NCBI GenBank assembly: GCA_017996845.1
Contig: JAGOGF010000017.1
Location: 1-34,140 of the forward strand
Direction: 5' to 3'
Length of the DNA: 34,140 nt
DNA from: Butyrivibrio sp.
GTDB lineage: Bacteria > Bacillota_A > Clostridia > Lachnospirales > Lachnospiraceae
The notes beneath the pieces were generated by a model that had not been told where the DNA came from, ran no database searches, and saw only the letters and a program-made list of their open reading frames with translations. Below are positions 21,339 through 28,894 of this stretch, one piece after another; position 1 is the first letter of the stretch; each line of letters opens with the position of its first letter. A program made the translations under genes and the position numbers.

Positions 21339-24048
21339 TACCAATATTACAGTGGGCATACTGGCTCATGTTGATGCCGGTAAAACCACGCTTTCGGAAG
21401 CAATCCTTTATCTCTCCGGAGTTGTCAGATCGCAGGGCCGTGTCGATCACAAAGATGCTTTTCTGGATACTTACTCCCTTGAAAAAGCCAGAGGGATTAC
21501 CATATTTTCCAAACAGGCTCTTTTTTCTGCTTATGATAAAAATTTTACACTTCTTGATACCCCGGGACATACCGATTTTTCTCCCGAGATGGAACGGTCT
21601 CTGCAGGTTCTTGATGCTGCTGTTCTGGTTATCAGTGCTGCAGATGGTATAAACGGGCAGGTACGTGTACTCTGGCGTCTTCTGACGCATTATCACGTAC
21701 CTGTTTTTCTGTTTATTAATAAGATGGATCAACCGGGAGCCGATCACGACAGAATTTATTCCAGACTGCGGGAATCTCTTTCTGATCATATTGTTGATTT
21801 TACAAAGGATCCCAACCAGAATGGGACATCATCCGACCCTGCAAGTGCATGGTATGAAGATATTGCCGTATGTGAAGAACATCTCCTTTCTTCCTATCTG
21901 GAAGGCCACCTGATTACCGTAAACGACATTTCCCGCCTGATTCGTAAACGCAATCTGTTCCCATGCTTTTTTGGTTCCGCACTCAAACTGGATGGCATTG
22001 ATACATTTCTCCATGCGCTTGCGCAGTATATTTCGATTCCGGATTATCCTGATTCTTTTGGCGCACGTGTTTTTAAGATATCGCGCGATGAAACCGGCAA
22101 ACGTCTGACCTGGTTGAAAATCACAGGCGGGACTTTAAAAGTACGCGATTTGATTCTGCAATCCGGTACGAATGGTCTATCTGTTTCGGAAAAAATTGAT
22201 CAGATCAGAATATATTCAGGTGCCCGATACGAATCTGTATCAGAAGTATCTGCCGGAAGCATTTGCGCTGTAACCGGTCTGTCCTGCACGCATACCGGTG
22301 ATGGTCTGGGTGCCGAACCATCTTCTGAAGAAGAACTTCTACAGCCCATCCTGCGCTGCAGGATCATGCTTACAGATGATGCAGATCCCTTTCGGGCATA
22401 TCAGAATCTTCGTATTCTGGAAGAAGAAGAACCAATGCTGCATATTTCCAGAAATGATGAAAACGGCGAACTCTATGCACAGGTCATGGGACGGATACAA
22501 ATGGAAATTCTGCAGCATCTGATGCTGGAACGATTCAGTATGCAGATCAGTTTCGGTCCTGCAACAATTGTCTACAAAGAAACCATTACTGCTCCTGTAG
22601 AAGGAGTTGGACACTTCGAACCACTTCGTCATTATGCAGAAGTTCATCTTCTGATGGAGCCAACTGAACCCGGAAGTGGAATGACCTTTGATACGCATTG
22701 TTCAACTGACCTCCTGGATCGCAACTGGCAGCATCTGATTCTCACACATCTGGAAGAAAAACGCCACAAAGGCATCCTGACAGGATCTGACCTGACAGAT
22801 ATGAGGATCACCCTTGTAAACGGCCGCGCCAGTATGAAACATACAGAAGGCGGAGATTTCAGACAGGCAACCTACCGTGCTGTCCGGCAAGGCCTTATGA
22901 TGGCACAGAATATTCTGCTGGAACCGATTCTCACCTTCAGACTGGAAGTCCCACAGGAAGCTTTGGGACATGCACTTACTGATCTGCAGAAAATGAATGC
23001 AACTGTAAATCCTTCTGAAATGACCGATGATAAGGCAGTTCTGACAGGTACTGTTCCTGCTGCCTGTCTGGGTGATTATGCGCAGGAACTTTCTGCCTAT
23101 ACTCACGGAGAGGGTTCCCTTTCAGTTTCTTTCTGTGGTTATCAGCCCTGCCATAATGCAGGAGAGGTTATTGCCGCTGCTGGTTATATGCCTGATCTGG
23201 ATATGGATAATCCGTCGTCTTCTGTTTTCTGTTCGCATGGAGTCGGCACGATCATTCCCTGGAATCAGGTTCGCAGTATGATGCATGCAGAAAGTGAATG
23301 GATACCAGATACAGATGCACCGATACCGGAAAATCTTAATCAGGCTGACCATCTTTCCTATGCGGATCGGGAACGTACCCATCAGGCAACAGAAAAGGAA
23401 CTGAACGCAATTTTCGAACGCACCTATGGTCCTGTACGGTCACGTTATGATGCGCTTTCGGAACGCACAAGAGCATATGGTTCTGGCAGCATCTCAGCAG
23501 ATTCCGATGATACATCCGGCAATGCAGGCGGAAATCCTGGGTATCAGCCTGCGCAAAAGAATGCTGAACCAATCCCTGAATATCTTCTGGTTGATGGCTA
23601 CAATATTCTTTATGCTTCCAGCGAACTGCAGGATCTTGCACAAACGGATCTGAAAGCTGCGCGTGACCGTCTGATGGATATATTATCCAATTTTCAGGGA
23701 TATTGGCGTGAGACGGTGATTCTGATCTTTGATGCCTATAAAGTAGCCGGAGGCCAGGAACGTGTTCTGAAATATAATAACCTGAATATTGTATACACCA
23801 AAGAAGCAGAAACCGCAGATCAGTACATTGAAAAAGCGGTACATGATCTTTCCAGAAAACACCGGGTAACCGTAGCAACATCCGATGCCGTTGAGCAGGT
23901 AATCATCTACGGTCAAGGTGCGATGCGGCTTTCTGCACGTGATTTCTGGTCAGAGGTTTCTGCTACGGAACAGAAAATCCGGGAAGATTTGATGCACCAG
24001 TCAAGAGTGCTTCACAACCATATTTCTATAGAAGAAAACAAGGAATGA
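21331..24048 (+). CDS. TetM/EF-G-like translation GTPase fused to YacP/Rae1-like NYN ribonuclease
   Basis: This 905-residue fusion starts at the ATG at 21331 (AAAGGAA upstream). Residues 1 to about 660 form a translation GTPase of the tetracycline ribosomal-protection type: G1 AHVDAGKTT (12-20), G2 RGIT (54-57), G3 DTPGH (76-80), G4 NKMD (130-133), then EF-G-like domains II-V. After a Ser/Gly/Asp-rich linker (about 705-748), residues 750 to about 890 match the NYN/PIN-like YacP (Rae1) domain: LLVDGYNIL with Asp755, Asp801 (IFDAYK), Asp830 (TADQYIEK) and Asp852 (ATSDAVEQ), a full acidic set. TetM proteins enter the A site and Rae1 cuts mRNA in the A site, so the fusion suggests A-site clearing with mRNA cleavage (inference). 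True tetracycline resistance is not established. Confidence 0.92.
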   Translation: MNDTNITVGILAHVDAGKTTLSEAILYLSGVVRSQGRVDHKDAFLDTYSLEKARGITIFSKQALFSAYDKNFTLLDTPGHTDFSPEMERSLQVLDAAVLVISAADGINGQVRVLWRLLTHYHVPVFLFINKMDQPGADHDRIYSRLRESLSDHIVDFTKDPNQNGTSSDPASAWYEDIAVCEEHLLSSYLEGHLITVNDISRLIRKRNLFPCFFGSALKLDGIDTFLHALAQYISIPDYPDSFGARVFKISRDETGKRLTWLKITGGTLKVRDLILQSGTNGLSVSEKIDQIRIYSGARYESVSEVSAGSICAVTGLSCTHTGDGLGAEPSSEEELLQPILRCRIMLTDDADPFRAYQNLRILEEEEPMLHISRNDENGELYAQVMGRIQMEILQHLMLERFSMQISFGPATIVYKETITAPVEGVGHFEPLRHYAEVHLLMEPTEPGSGMTFDTHCSTDLLDRNWQHLILTHLEEKRHKGILTGSDLTDMRITLVNGRASMKHTEGGDFRQATYRAVRQGLMMAQNILLEPILTFRLEVPQEALGHALTDLQKMNATVNPSEMTDDKAVLTGTVPAACLGDYAQELSAYTHGEGSLSVSFCGYQPCHNAGEVIAAAGYMPDLDMDNPSSSVFCSHGVGTIIPWNQVRSMMHAESEWIPDTDAPIPENLNQADHLSYADRERTHQATEKELNAIFERTYGPVRSRYDALSERTRAYGSGSISADSDDTSGNAGGNPGYQPAQKNAEPIPEYLLVDGYNILYASSELQDLAQTDLKAARDRLMDILSNFQGYWRETVILIFDAYKVAGGQERVLKYNNLNIVYTKEAETADQYIEKAVHDLSRKHRVTVATSDAVEQVIIYGQGAMRLSARDFWSEVSATEQKIREDLMHQSRVLHNHISIEENKE

Positions 24049-24094
24049 AAACCATTTCCTGCTTTCACCAATATCTGCTGCACTGCCTCTTCAC

Positions 24095-24131
24095 AAAAAA
24101 TCCCCTTTGCCGGTGTCATCCGGTAAAGGGG
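24095..24131 (-). terminator. Terminator of the GH36 operon
   Basis: On the minus strand CCCCTTTACCGG and CCGGCAAAGGGG (24120-24131 and 24102-24113) form a 12-bp stem with one mismatch, followed by ATTTTTTG. It lies about 43 nt after the DUF1858 gene. It also sits beyond the convergent fusion gene, but lacks a T-run on that side. Confidence 0.88.
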
Positions 24132-24174
24132 TGTATAACAGAATCTTAGTTCTTAATCAATCACAATCTGTCCA

Positions 24175-24537
24175 TTATTCTTTATATGCTGAAAGTTTTT
24201 CATTTATTGCAGCACAGATTTCGTCCGCATCAATTCCATGCACTGCACATGCCTCTCCAAGTGATTCCATCTGCGAAGCCGGACAGAAAATGCATTCCAT
24301 CCCGCAGTCCATAAGAAACTGTGCGGTAGAAGGATGCTTACTGATAATCTCGCCCACCAGCATATCTGTTGTCACTTCATCACTTTTCTCTGTATTTACA
24401 TCTGTTTTTGTATTTTCTTCCACTTTTATGTCCTCTGCTTTCTTTACTTCTTCCTGCACTTCTTCTTTTATTTCTTCCTGCTCATTTACTTCTTCATTAT
24501 CTGTATTTTTGCCAAACAATATCTCTCTCAGTCCCAT
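24175..24537 (-). CDS. DUF1858-domain protein with acidic N-terminal linker
   Basis: The 120-residue protein has a short N-terminal helix (MGLREILFGK), then a strongly acidic Glu/Lys-rich stretch with imperfect EE-K repeats (about 12-54), and a C-terminal DUF1858 domain (about 55-118). The domain shows TTDMLVGEIISKHPSTAQFL, then CGMECIFCPAS (Cys78, Cys82, Cys85) and a final helix. DUF1858 domains are found with hybrid-cluster and iron-sulfur repair proteins, which suggests a redox or metal role. GAGGTG 7 nt upstream favours the ATG at 24537 over one at 24561. It is the last gene before a strong terminator, 90 nt after the aldo/keto reductase. Confidence 0.8.
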   Translation of the reverse strand: MGLREILFGKNTDNEEVNEQEEIKEEVQEEVKKAEDIKVEENTKTDVNTEKSDEVTTDMLVGEIISKHPSTAQFLMDCGMECIFCPASQMESLGEACAVHGIDADEICAAINEKLSAYKE

Positions 24538-24627
24538 ATGCCACCTCGCTTCCATCCTCATATCAGAATATTACAACACACTGTTAGCATACCGCAACTG
24601 ATCCGCATGAAATTTAATAAAGATTTT

Positions 24628-25653
24628 TTAAATCGTAACTTCACCCGCCAGAATTTTCTTATAATCCGCATAATTTTTCTGCAGCAGCTTCGGTGTATTC
24701 AGTTCATAAGGACATTTGCTGATACATTTCCCGCAGTTCAGGCACCCATTGATTTTTTCCATCTCTTCCTGCATTTCCGCAGAGAGCCAGTGTGCTGACG
24801 GTGCACGCCGCAGCATCAGCGATATTCTCGCACAATTATTAATCTGTATCCCGGCAGGACATGGCATACAATAGCCACAGCCTCTGCAGAAATCTCCGGC
24901 AAGTTCTGTTTGTTCTTTTGCAATAAAGTCCGCAATCTGCGTTGTCATAGAAGGAGTCTGCTTCATATATCCCAGCCACTCTTCCAGTTCATTTTCTCTC
25001 TGAATGCCCCAGATCGGAAGCACATTGTCAAACTGCGTCATAAACGCCATTGCAGCTTCTGATTGATTGATCAGTCCTCCAGCCAGTCCTTTCATGGCGA
25101 TAAATCCCATATCGGCTGCTGCGCATTGATGAACCAGATCAATTTCCTTATCCGAAGAAAGGTAACTGAACGGAAACTGCAGTGTTTCATACAGGCCAGT
25201 CGCAACCGCTTCCACTGCTACCTGCAGTTTATGTGCCGTTATCCCAATATATCTGATCTTTCCCTGTGCCTTTGCTTCCAGCATACATTCATACATACCC
25301 GTACCATCGCTTGGCCGATATACCTGATCTGCGCAGTGAAACTGATAAATATCCACATAATCCGTCTGAAGTTTCTGAAGGGAACATTCCAGATCCTGCC
25401 AGAATCCTTCCGGCGTTTTGGCTCCTGTCTTCGTAGCAATATATATTTTGTCACGCATTCCTGCAAATGCATTGCCAAGCTTCTCTTCACTGTCACTGTA
25501 GGCCCTTGCTGTATCAAAAAAGGTCATCCCGCCTTCATACGCTCTGCGCAAAAGCTTTACCGCAAGCTCCATATCATCTCTTTGAACCGGAAGTGCCCCA
25601 AATGCATTCTGTGGCACCGTAATCCCTGTACTGCCAAGTGTAATCTGTTTCAA
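24628..25653 (-). CDS. Aldo/keto reductase with C-terminal ferredoxin domain
   Basis: This 341-residue enzyme combines an NAD(P)H-dependent aldo/keto reductase barrel (about 1-255) with a C-terminal part carrying two cysteine clusters. The catalytic tetrad is readable: Asp in FFDTARAYSDSEE with its Tyr, Lys in ATKTG, His in YQFHCAD. The cysteines occur as CRGCGYCMPCPAG and CLNCGKCISKCPYEL, consistent with [4Fe-4S] binding. I place the start at TTG 25653 because GGGAGG lies 8 nt before it and the protein then begins MKQITLGSTGITVPQ, as relatives do. A GTG at 25662 overlaps the binding site itself. It follows the alpha-galactosidase by 20 nt. The substrate is unknown. Confidence 0.9.
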   Translation of the reverse strand: MKQITLGSTGITVPQNAFGALPVQRDDMELAVKLLRRAYEGGMTFFDTARAYSDSEEKLGNAFAGMRDKIYIATKTGAKTPEGFWQDLECSLQKLQTDYVDIYQFHCADQVYRPSDGTGMYECMLEAKAQGKIRYIGITAHKLQVAVEAVATGLYETLQFPFSYLSSDKEIDLVHQCAAADMGFIAMKGLAGGLINQSEAAMAFMTQFDNVLPIWGIQRENELEEWLGYMKQTPSMTTQIADFIAKEQTELAGDFCRGCGYCMPCPAGIQINNCARISLMLRRAPSAHWLSAEMQEEMEKINGCLNCGKCISKCPYELNTPKLLQKNYADYKKILAGEVTI

Positions 25654-25673
25654 TTCCAACACCTCCCGTTTAT

Positions 25674-28130
25674 TTATTTCTGCATTTTTTCCATCAGATA
25701 CATTCTCGTATCTCCGGAACGCTGTACTCTGATCTGTCCGTCATTTCCAAATCCGCAGCCTGCATATGCCGACTTTAGACGCACTCCGCAGTTATTCAGT
25801 ACCATGCCCGAAACCTGCAGATTTTCTTCTTCATTATGTATGGTAATAAACCGATTGGCAATATCCTGCATGATTCCGCCCTGTCTGACATGTACCGGCA
25901 GATTCATTGTATTGATCAGACTTCCGAAATCCTTTAATTCCAGATCTACAACGCGATTTGTAAAATGATACGTCGCATCCTGTGAAAGTCCTTTTGTTCG
26001 AAGTGTAACGGAGTTATGATTCGGTCTGCTTTCTCTCTTTAGGATAAATGCAGCTGCACGGCTCTGATCCTTTTCCGACATCATCCAACGATCTTTTTCA
26101 AGACGGGTATATTCTCCAAATTGCAGAACATGTCTCCATTTTTTATAAAAAGCTACCTGCGCGGCAATCTCCTTCTTTTCAAAATCACTCAGATCGCAAA
26201 GATCCAGCTCATAGCCAAGGCATCCACAGGATGCAATTTCAAAACGGGTGGCAAGCGGTGTTCTGTTGAGTGTCTGGTGATTGGGACTGGCTGATACATG
26301 CGCGCCGATTACAGATGTCGGATACCCGTAGCTGTATCCGTTCTGGATATCTGCCCTGCAGATTGCATCTGTATCATCACTTCCCCATATCTGCGGGAAA
26401 TAGCATAATATTCCCAGATCAAACCGATTTCCTCCGGAAGAGCAGCCCTCAAACAGAATATGCGGAAAACTGTGCGTCAGTTCATTCATGCAATGATATA
26501 AGCCACAAACATAACGGTACGAAAACTCCTGCTGCCTGTCAGCGTCAAGACTCTGCGAATAATAATCGGAAAAGATTCTGTTCATATCCCATTTGACATA
26601 GGATATCTTCCCCGATGAAAAGACTTTGCTCATGGAGTCAATTACATATTGCTGTACCTCCTGCCTGGTCAGATCCAAAAGCATCTGATTTCTGCCAAGA
26701 CTGTGTGCATGTCCGGGGATCCGTACCGCCCAGTCGGGATGCGCACGAAACAGATCACTGTCTTCATTTAACATTTCCGGTTCAACCCAGATTCCAAAGG
26801 ACATCCCAAGCGCTTCTATCTTTTCGGATAAGTCCTTTAATCCGTTTGGCAGCTTTTTCTGATTTTCTGTCCAGTCTCCCAGTGATCTGCTGTCGTCGTC
26901 TCTTTGTCCAAACCAACCGTCATCCAGAACGAACAGCTCAATTCCAAGATTCTGAGCTGCTTTTGCAAGATTCAGCAGACTTGCCTGCGTAAATTTAAAA
27001 TAGGAGGCTTCCCAGCTGTTAATCAGAACCGGACGCTGCTTATCTCTCCAATATCCGCGTACGATATGCTTTCTGACAAAATCATGCATGTGATGGCTCA
27101 TTCCATTCATGCCGCTTTCTGACCAGGTCATGACCGCTTCCGGTGCTTCAAATCTCTCTCCCGCATGCAGTTTCCAGGAAAAGCCAACCGGTTCGATTCC
27201 GCAGACAAACCGGCTTTTATCTCCATCTGAAGAAAGTGCCTCATAATGATTTCCGCTGTACACCAGATTGATCCCATAGCAGATTCCATTGTCCTGCGTT
27301 GTGTCAGGGCTGCTGATCATTACAAAGGGGTTGGATCTGCTGCCGGATTCTCCCGCCGCAAGTTCTTCGTTAACAATTTTGCCTGCCGTACAAAGCGCAT
27401 CAGCGCGGTGCATTTCGTCCGCCCATCTTCCATGAAAGGAACTGAAGCGATAACAGCTTTCCTGAAAATCGATCTGTGTGCTCATCAGTCTTCTGATGGT
27501 TATAACACTTTCCGGCTGTGCTCCATCATAAATAAGCGCTGCACTTCTTGTTACCACGTCACAATCAGGATATACCGAATAAATCATCTGCAGATGAATT
27601 CCATATGCATGATCATACATGCTAATGATCAGCTGCTCAGAATGATCTCCCTGCTGCACGCTGCTGTCATCATAAGAACAGGGCAGCGTCTTAAGTGGTT
27701 CTATTCCACTTTGGATTTCTGCTTTTTCAAACAGGAAATCACATGTTGCGCCACCATCCGGATGAATGATCTCCACAAATGGATCCCGGATATCCCCTTT
27801 CCCAAAAGAAGACATTTCCAGACACATATCCTCCAGACACACATTCAGATGCTGCTGGTCATATGCAATCATATTTCCACCTCCACACTGATGCTTTTCT
27901 GTCAGCGCAGTCTCCATCTGTAAAAGTAAATCTCCTGCATCTCTGCCCGAATTTTGAACAAGGGTCTCATATAATGAAGGATCCAGAAGGGAAGCACCAT
28001 AATGTAAATGCTCCGGATGACCTGTCGGAAGAATATGAAACATCCAGGATGTCTGCGGTGTTTGAAGTAAAAAAATATTGTTTTTTCTGATAATCAATTT
28101 TATCCCCGTTTCCGCGCATTTTCGGCGCAT
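25674..28130 (-). CDS. GH36 alpha-galactosidase
   Basis: The enzyme hydrolyses terminal alpha-galactose from raffinose-family sugars, melibiose or galactomannan. It has an N-terminal beta-sandwich (to about residue 330), a catalytic barrel containing WEASYFKFT and LDDGWFGQRDDD, and a C-terminal beta domain. The nucleophile is Asp515 in YVKWDMNR and the acid/base is Asp585 in WGSDDTDA, 70 residues apart as in characterised GH36 enzymes. At 818 residues it is longer than the usual ~730, mostly through N-terminal insertions. No signal peptide is present, so it acts inside the cell. The ATG at 28130 follows GAAGGAA. It lies 17 nt after a TetR gene; no dedicated transporter is adjacent. Confidence 0.94.
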   Translation of the reverse strand: MRRKCAETGIKLIIRKNNIFLLQTPQTSWMFHILPTGHPEHLHYGASLLDPSLYETLVQNSGRDAGDLLLQMETALTEKHQCGGGNMIAYDQQHLNVCLEDMCLEMSSFGKGDIRDPFVEIIHPDGGATCDFLFEKAEIQSGIEPLKTLPCSYDDSSVQQGDHSEQLIISMYDHAYGIHLQMIYSVYPDCDVVTRSAALIYDGAQPESVITIRRLMSTQIDFQESCYRFSSFHGRWADEMHRADALCTAGKIVNEELAAGESGSRSNPFVMISSPDTTQDNGICYGINLVYSGNHYEALSSDGDKSRFVCGIEPVGFSWKLHAGERFEAPEAVMTWSESGMNGMSHHMHDFVRKHIVRGYWRDKQRPVLINSWEASYFKFTQASLLNLAKAAQNLGIELFVLDDGWFGQRDDDSRSLGDWTENQKKLPNGLKDLSEKIEALGMSFGIWVEPEMLNEDSDLFRAHPDWAVRIPGHAHSLGRNQMLLDLTRQEVQQYVIDSMSKVFSSGKISYVKWDMNRIFSDYYSQSLDADRQQEFSYRYVCGLYHCMNELTHSFPHILFEGCSSGGNRFDLGILCYFPQIWGSDDTDAICRADIQNGYSYGYPTSVIGAHVSASPNHQTLNRTPLATRFEIASCGCLGYELDLCDLSDFEKKEIAAQVAFYKKWRHVLQFGEYTRLEKDRWMMSEKDQSRAAAFILKRESRPNHNSVTLRTKGLSQDATYHFTNRVVDLELKDFGSLINTMNLPVHVRQGGIMQDIANRFITIHNEEENLQVSGMVLNNCGVRLKSAYAGCGFGNDGQIRVQRSGDTRMYLMEKMQK

Positions 28131-28147
28131 AAAATTCCTTCTCTTAC

Positions 28148-28735
28148 TTAATTTTCATCTTCCGGCTTTGTATCCTTCACACAAATTCCATTCATGATAA
28201 TATCTACCATAGTCTGCAATGCCTGATTATATCCTGTATTCCCTGAGATCAGCACATCGGAACTCAGAAATTTCTCAATGGCAGCCTCTACCATTGCCTT
28301 GATTACAGCAACCGGTACTCTGCGTATCACGCCCTCTTCCATCCCCTGCTCAAGCAGACGAATCGTATTATCCCAGTCTGTTTCGAGTCTTTTTTCAATT
28401 TTGCCATAAACATCCGGATATTTATCTTTCAACTGGTACATCATACGAAAATCGATATTCTTATAATTATCCGGAAGCGCGATCAGGATTCCGGACACTT
28501 TATCTATGGTATTCAGTTTCGGATCATTCATGATCCCAGCTTCACTTTTTTTAATGGATGAAAAACAATAATCCACCATATTGTCAAATAACTCAGCTTT
28601 ATCAGCATACTCTTTGTAAATTGTCTTTTTACTCATATGCAGATCTTTTGCAATATCATCCATAGTGAACTTCAATCCCTTTTTATTAAACTCATCAATT
28701 ACAGTTTCCATAATTTTATTTTGCGTTTCGTTCAT
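28148..28735 (-). CDS. TetR-family regulator
   Basis: This 195-residue regulator has an N-terminal TetR helix-turn-helix (about residues 6-52: MDDIAKDLHMSKKTIYKEYADK) and an all-helical C-terminal ligand domain without clear relatives. It is the first gene of the unit with the GH36 and aldo/keto reductase genes (17-nt gap), an unusual partner for a sugar hydrolase since LacI or AraC types are more common. AAGGG precedes the ATG at 28735. A perfect 11-bp inverted repeat sits 37-62 nt upstream and is a likely binding site for autoregulation. Confidence 0.9.
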   Translation of the reverse strand: MNETQNKIMETVIDEFNKKGLKFTMDDIAKDLHMSKKTIYKEYADKAELFDNMVDYCFSSIKKSEAGIMNDPKLNTIDKVSGILIALPDNYKNIDFRMMYQLKDKYPDVYGKIEKRLETDWDNTIRLLEQGMEEGVIRRVPVAVIKAMVEAAIEKFLSSDVLISGNTGYNQALQTMVDIIMNGICVKDTKPEDEN

Positions 28736-28771
28736 ATCTTTAAAACCCTTTCCCTCTCAAAAAGTTTTACG

Positions 28772-28797
28772 CAGAAGTTTCCATCTGGAAACTTCTG
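28772..28797. promoter_or_regulatory. Perfect inverted repeat upstream of tetR gene, candidate operator
   Basis: CAGAAGTTTCC, ATCT, GGAAACTTCTG gives 11-bp perfect arms. The core GTTTCCAT recurs directly at 28809-28816, 32 bp away. The location just upstream of the TetR gene suits an operator. It could instead fold as an RNA hairpin in the leader, and on the plus strand it is followed by ATTTTTA, but no plus-strand gene ends here. Confidence 0.55.
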
Positions 28798-28846
28798 ATT
28801 TTTATACGGTTTCCATTTTATCATCAGATCAAATAAATAGGAACCC

Positions 28847-28888
28847 AAAAAAATAGACAAATTGTAATAACCCAATTTGTCTATTTTT
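28847..28888. terminator. Terminator after pepD (potentially bidirectional)
   Basis: Arms AAAAATAGACAAATTG (28849-28864) and CAATTTGTCTATTTTT (28873-28888) are perfectly complementary over 16 bp, with T-tracts on both strands. It lies 6 nt past the pepD stop codon on the minus strand. Confidence 0.88.
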
Positions 28889-28894
28889 ATCTTT

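Noticed and set aside
21331..24048. Calling the GTPase fusion a tetracycline resistance gene
   Set aside because: The GTPase part resembles TetM/TetO, but the fused nuclease, chromosomal-type context and absence of mobile-element genes argue against assigning drug resistance from sequence alone.
25063..25968. Long plus-strand open frame (about 300 codons) opposite the aldo/keto reductase and GH36 genes
   Set aside because: It lies antisense to two well-supported genes, lacks a ribosome binding site and reads as cysteine- and histidine-rich low-quality protein, a mirror of the real coding strand.
28772..28797. Plus-strand terminator at the inverted repeat upstream of the TetR gene
   Set aside because: A T-stretch follows on the plus strand, but no plus-strand gene ends nearby; an operator or leader hairpin for the TetR unit fits better.
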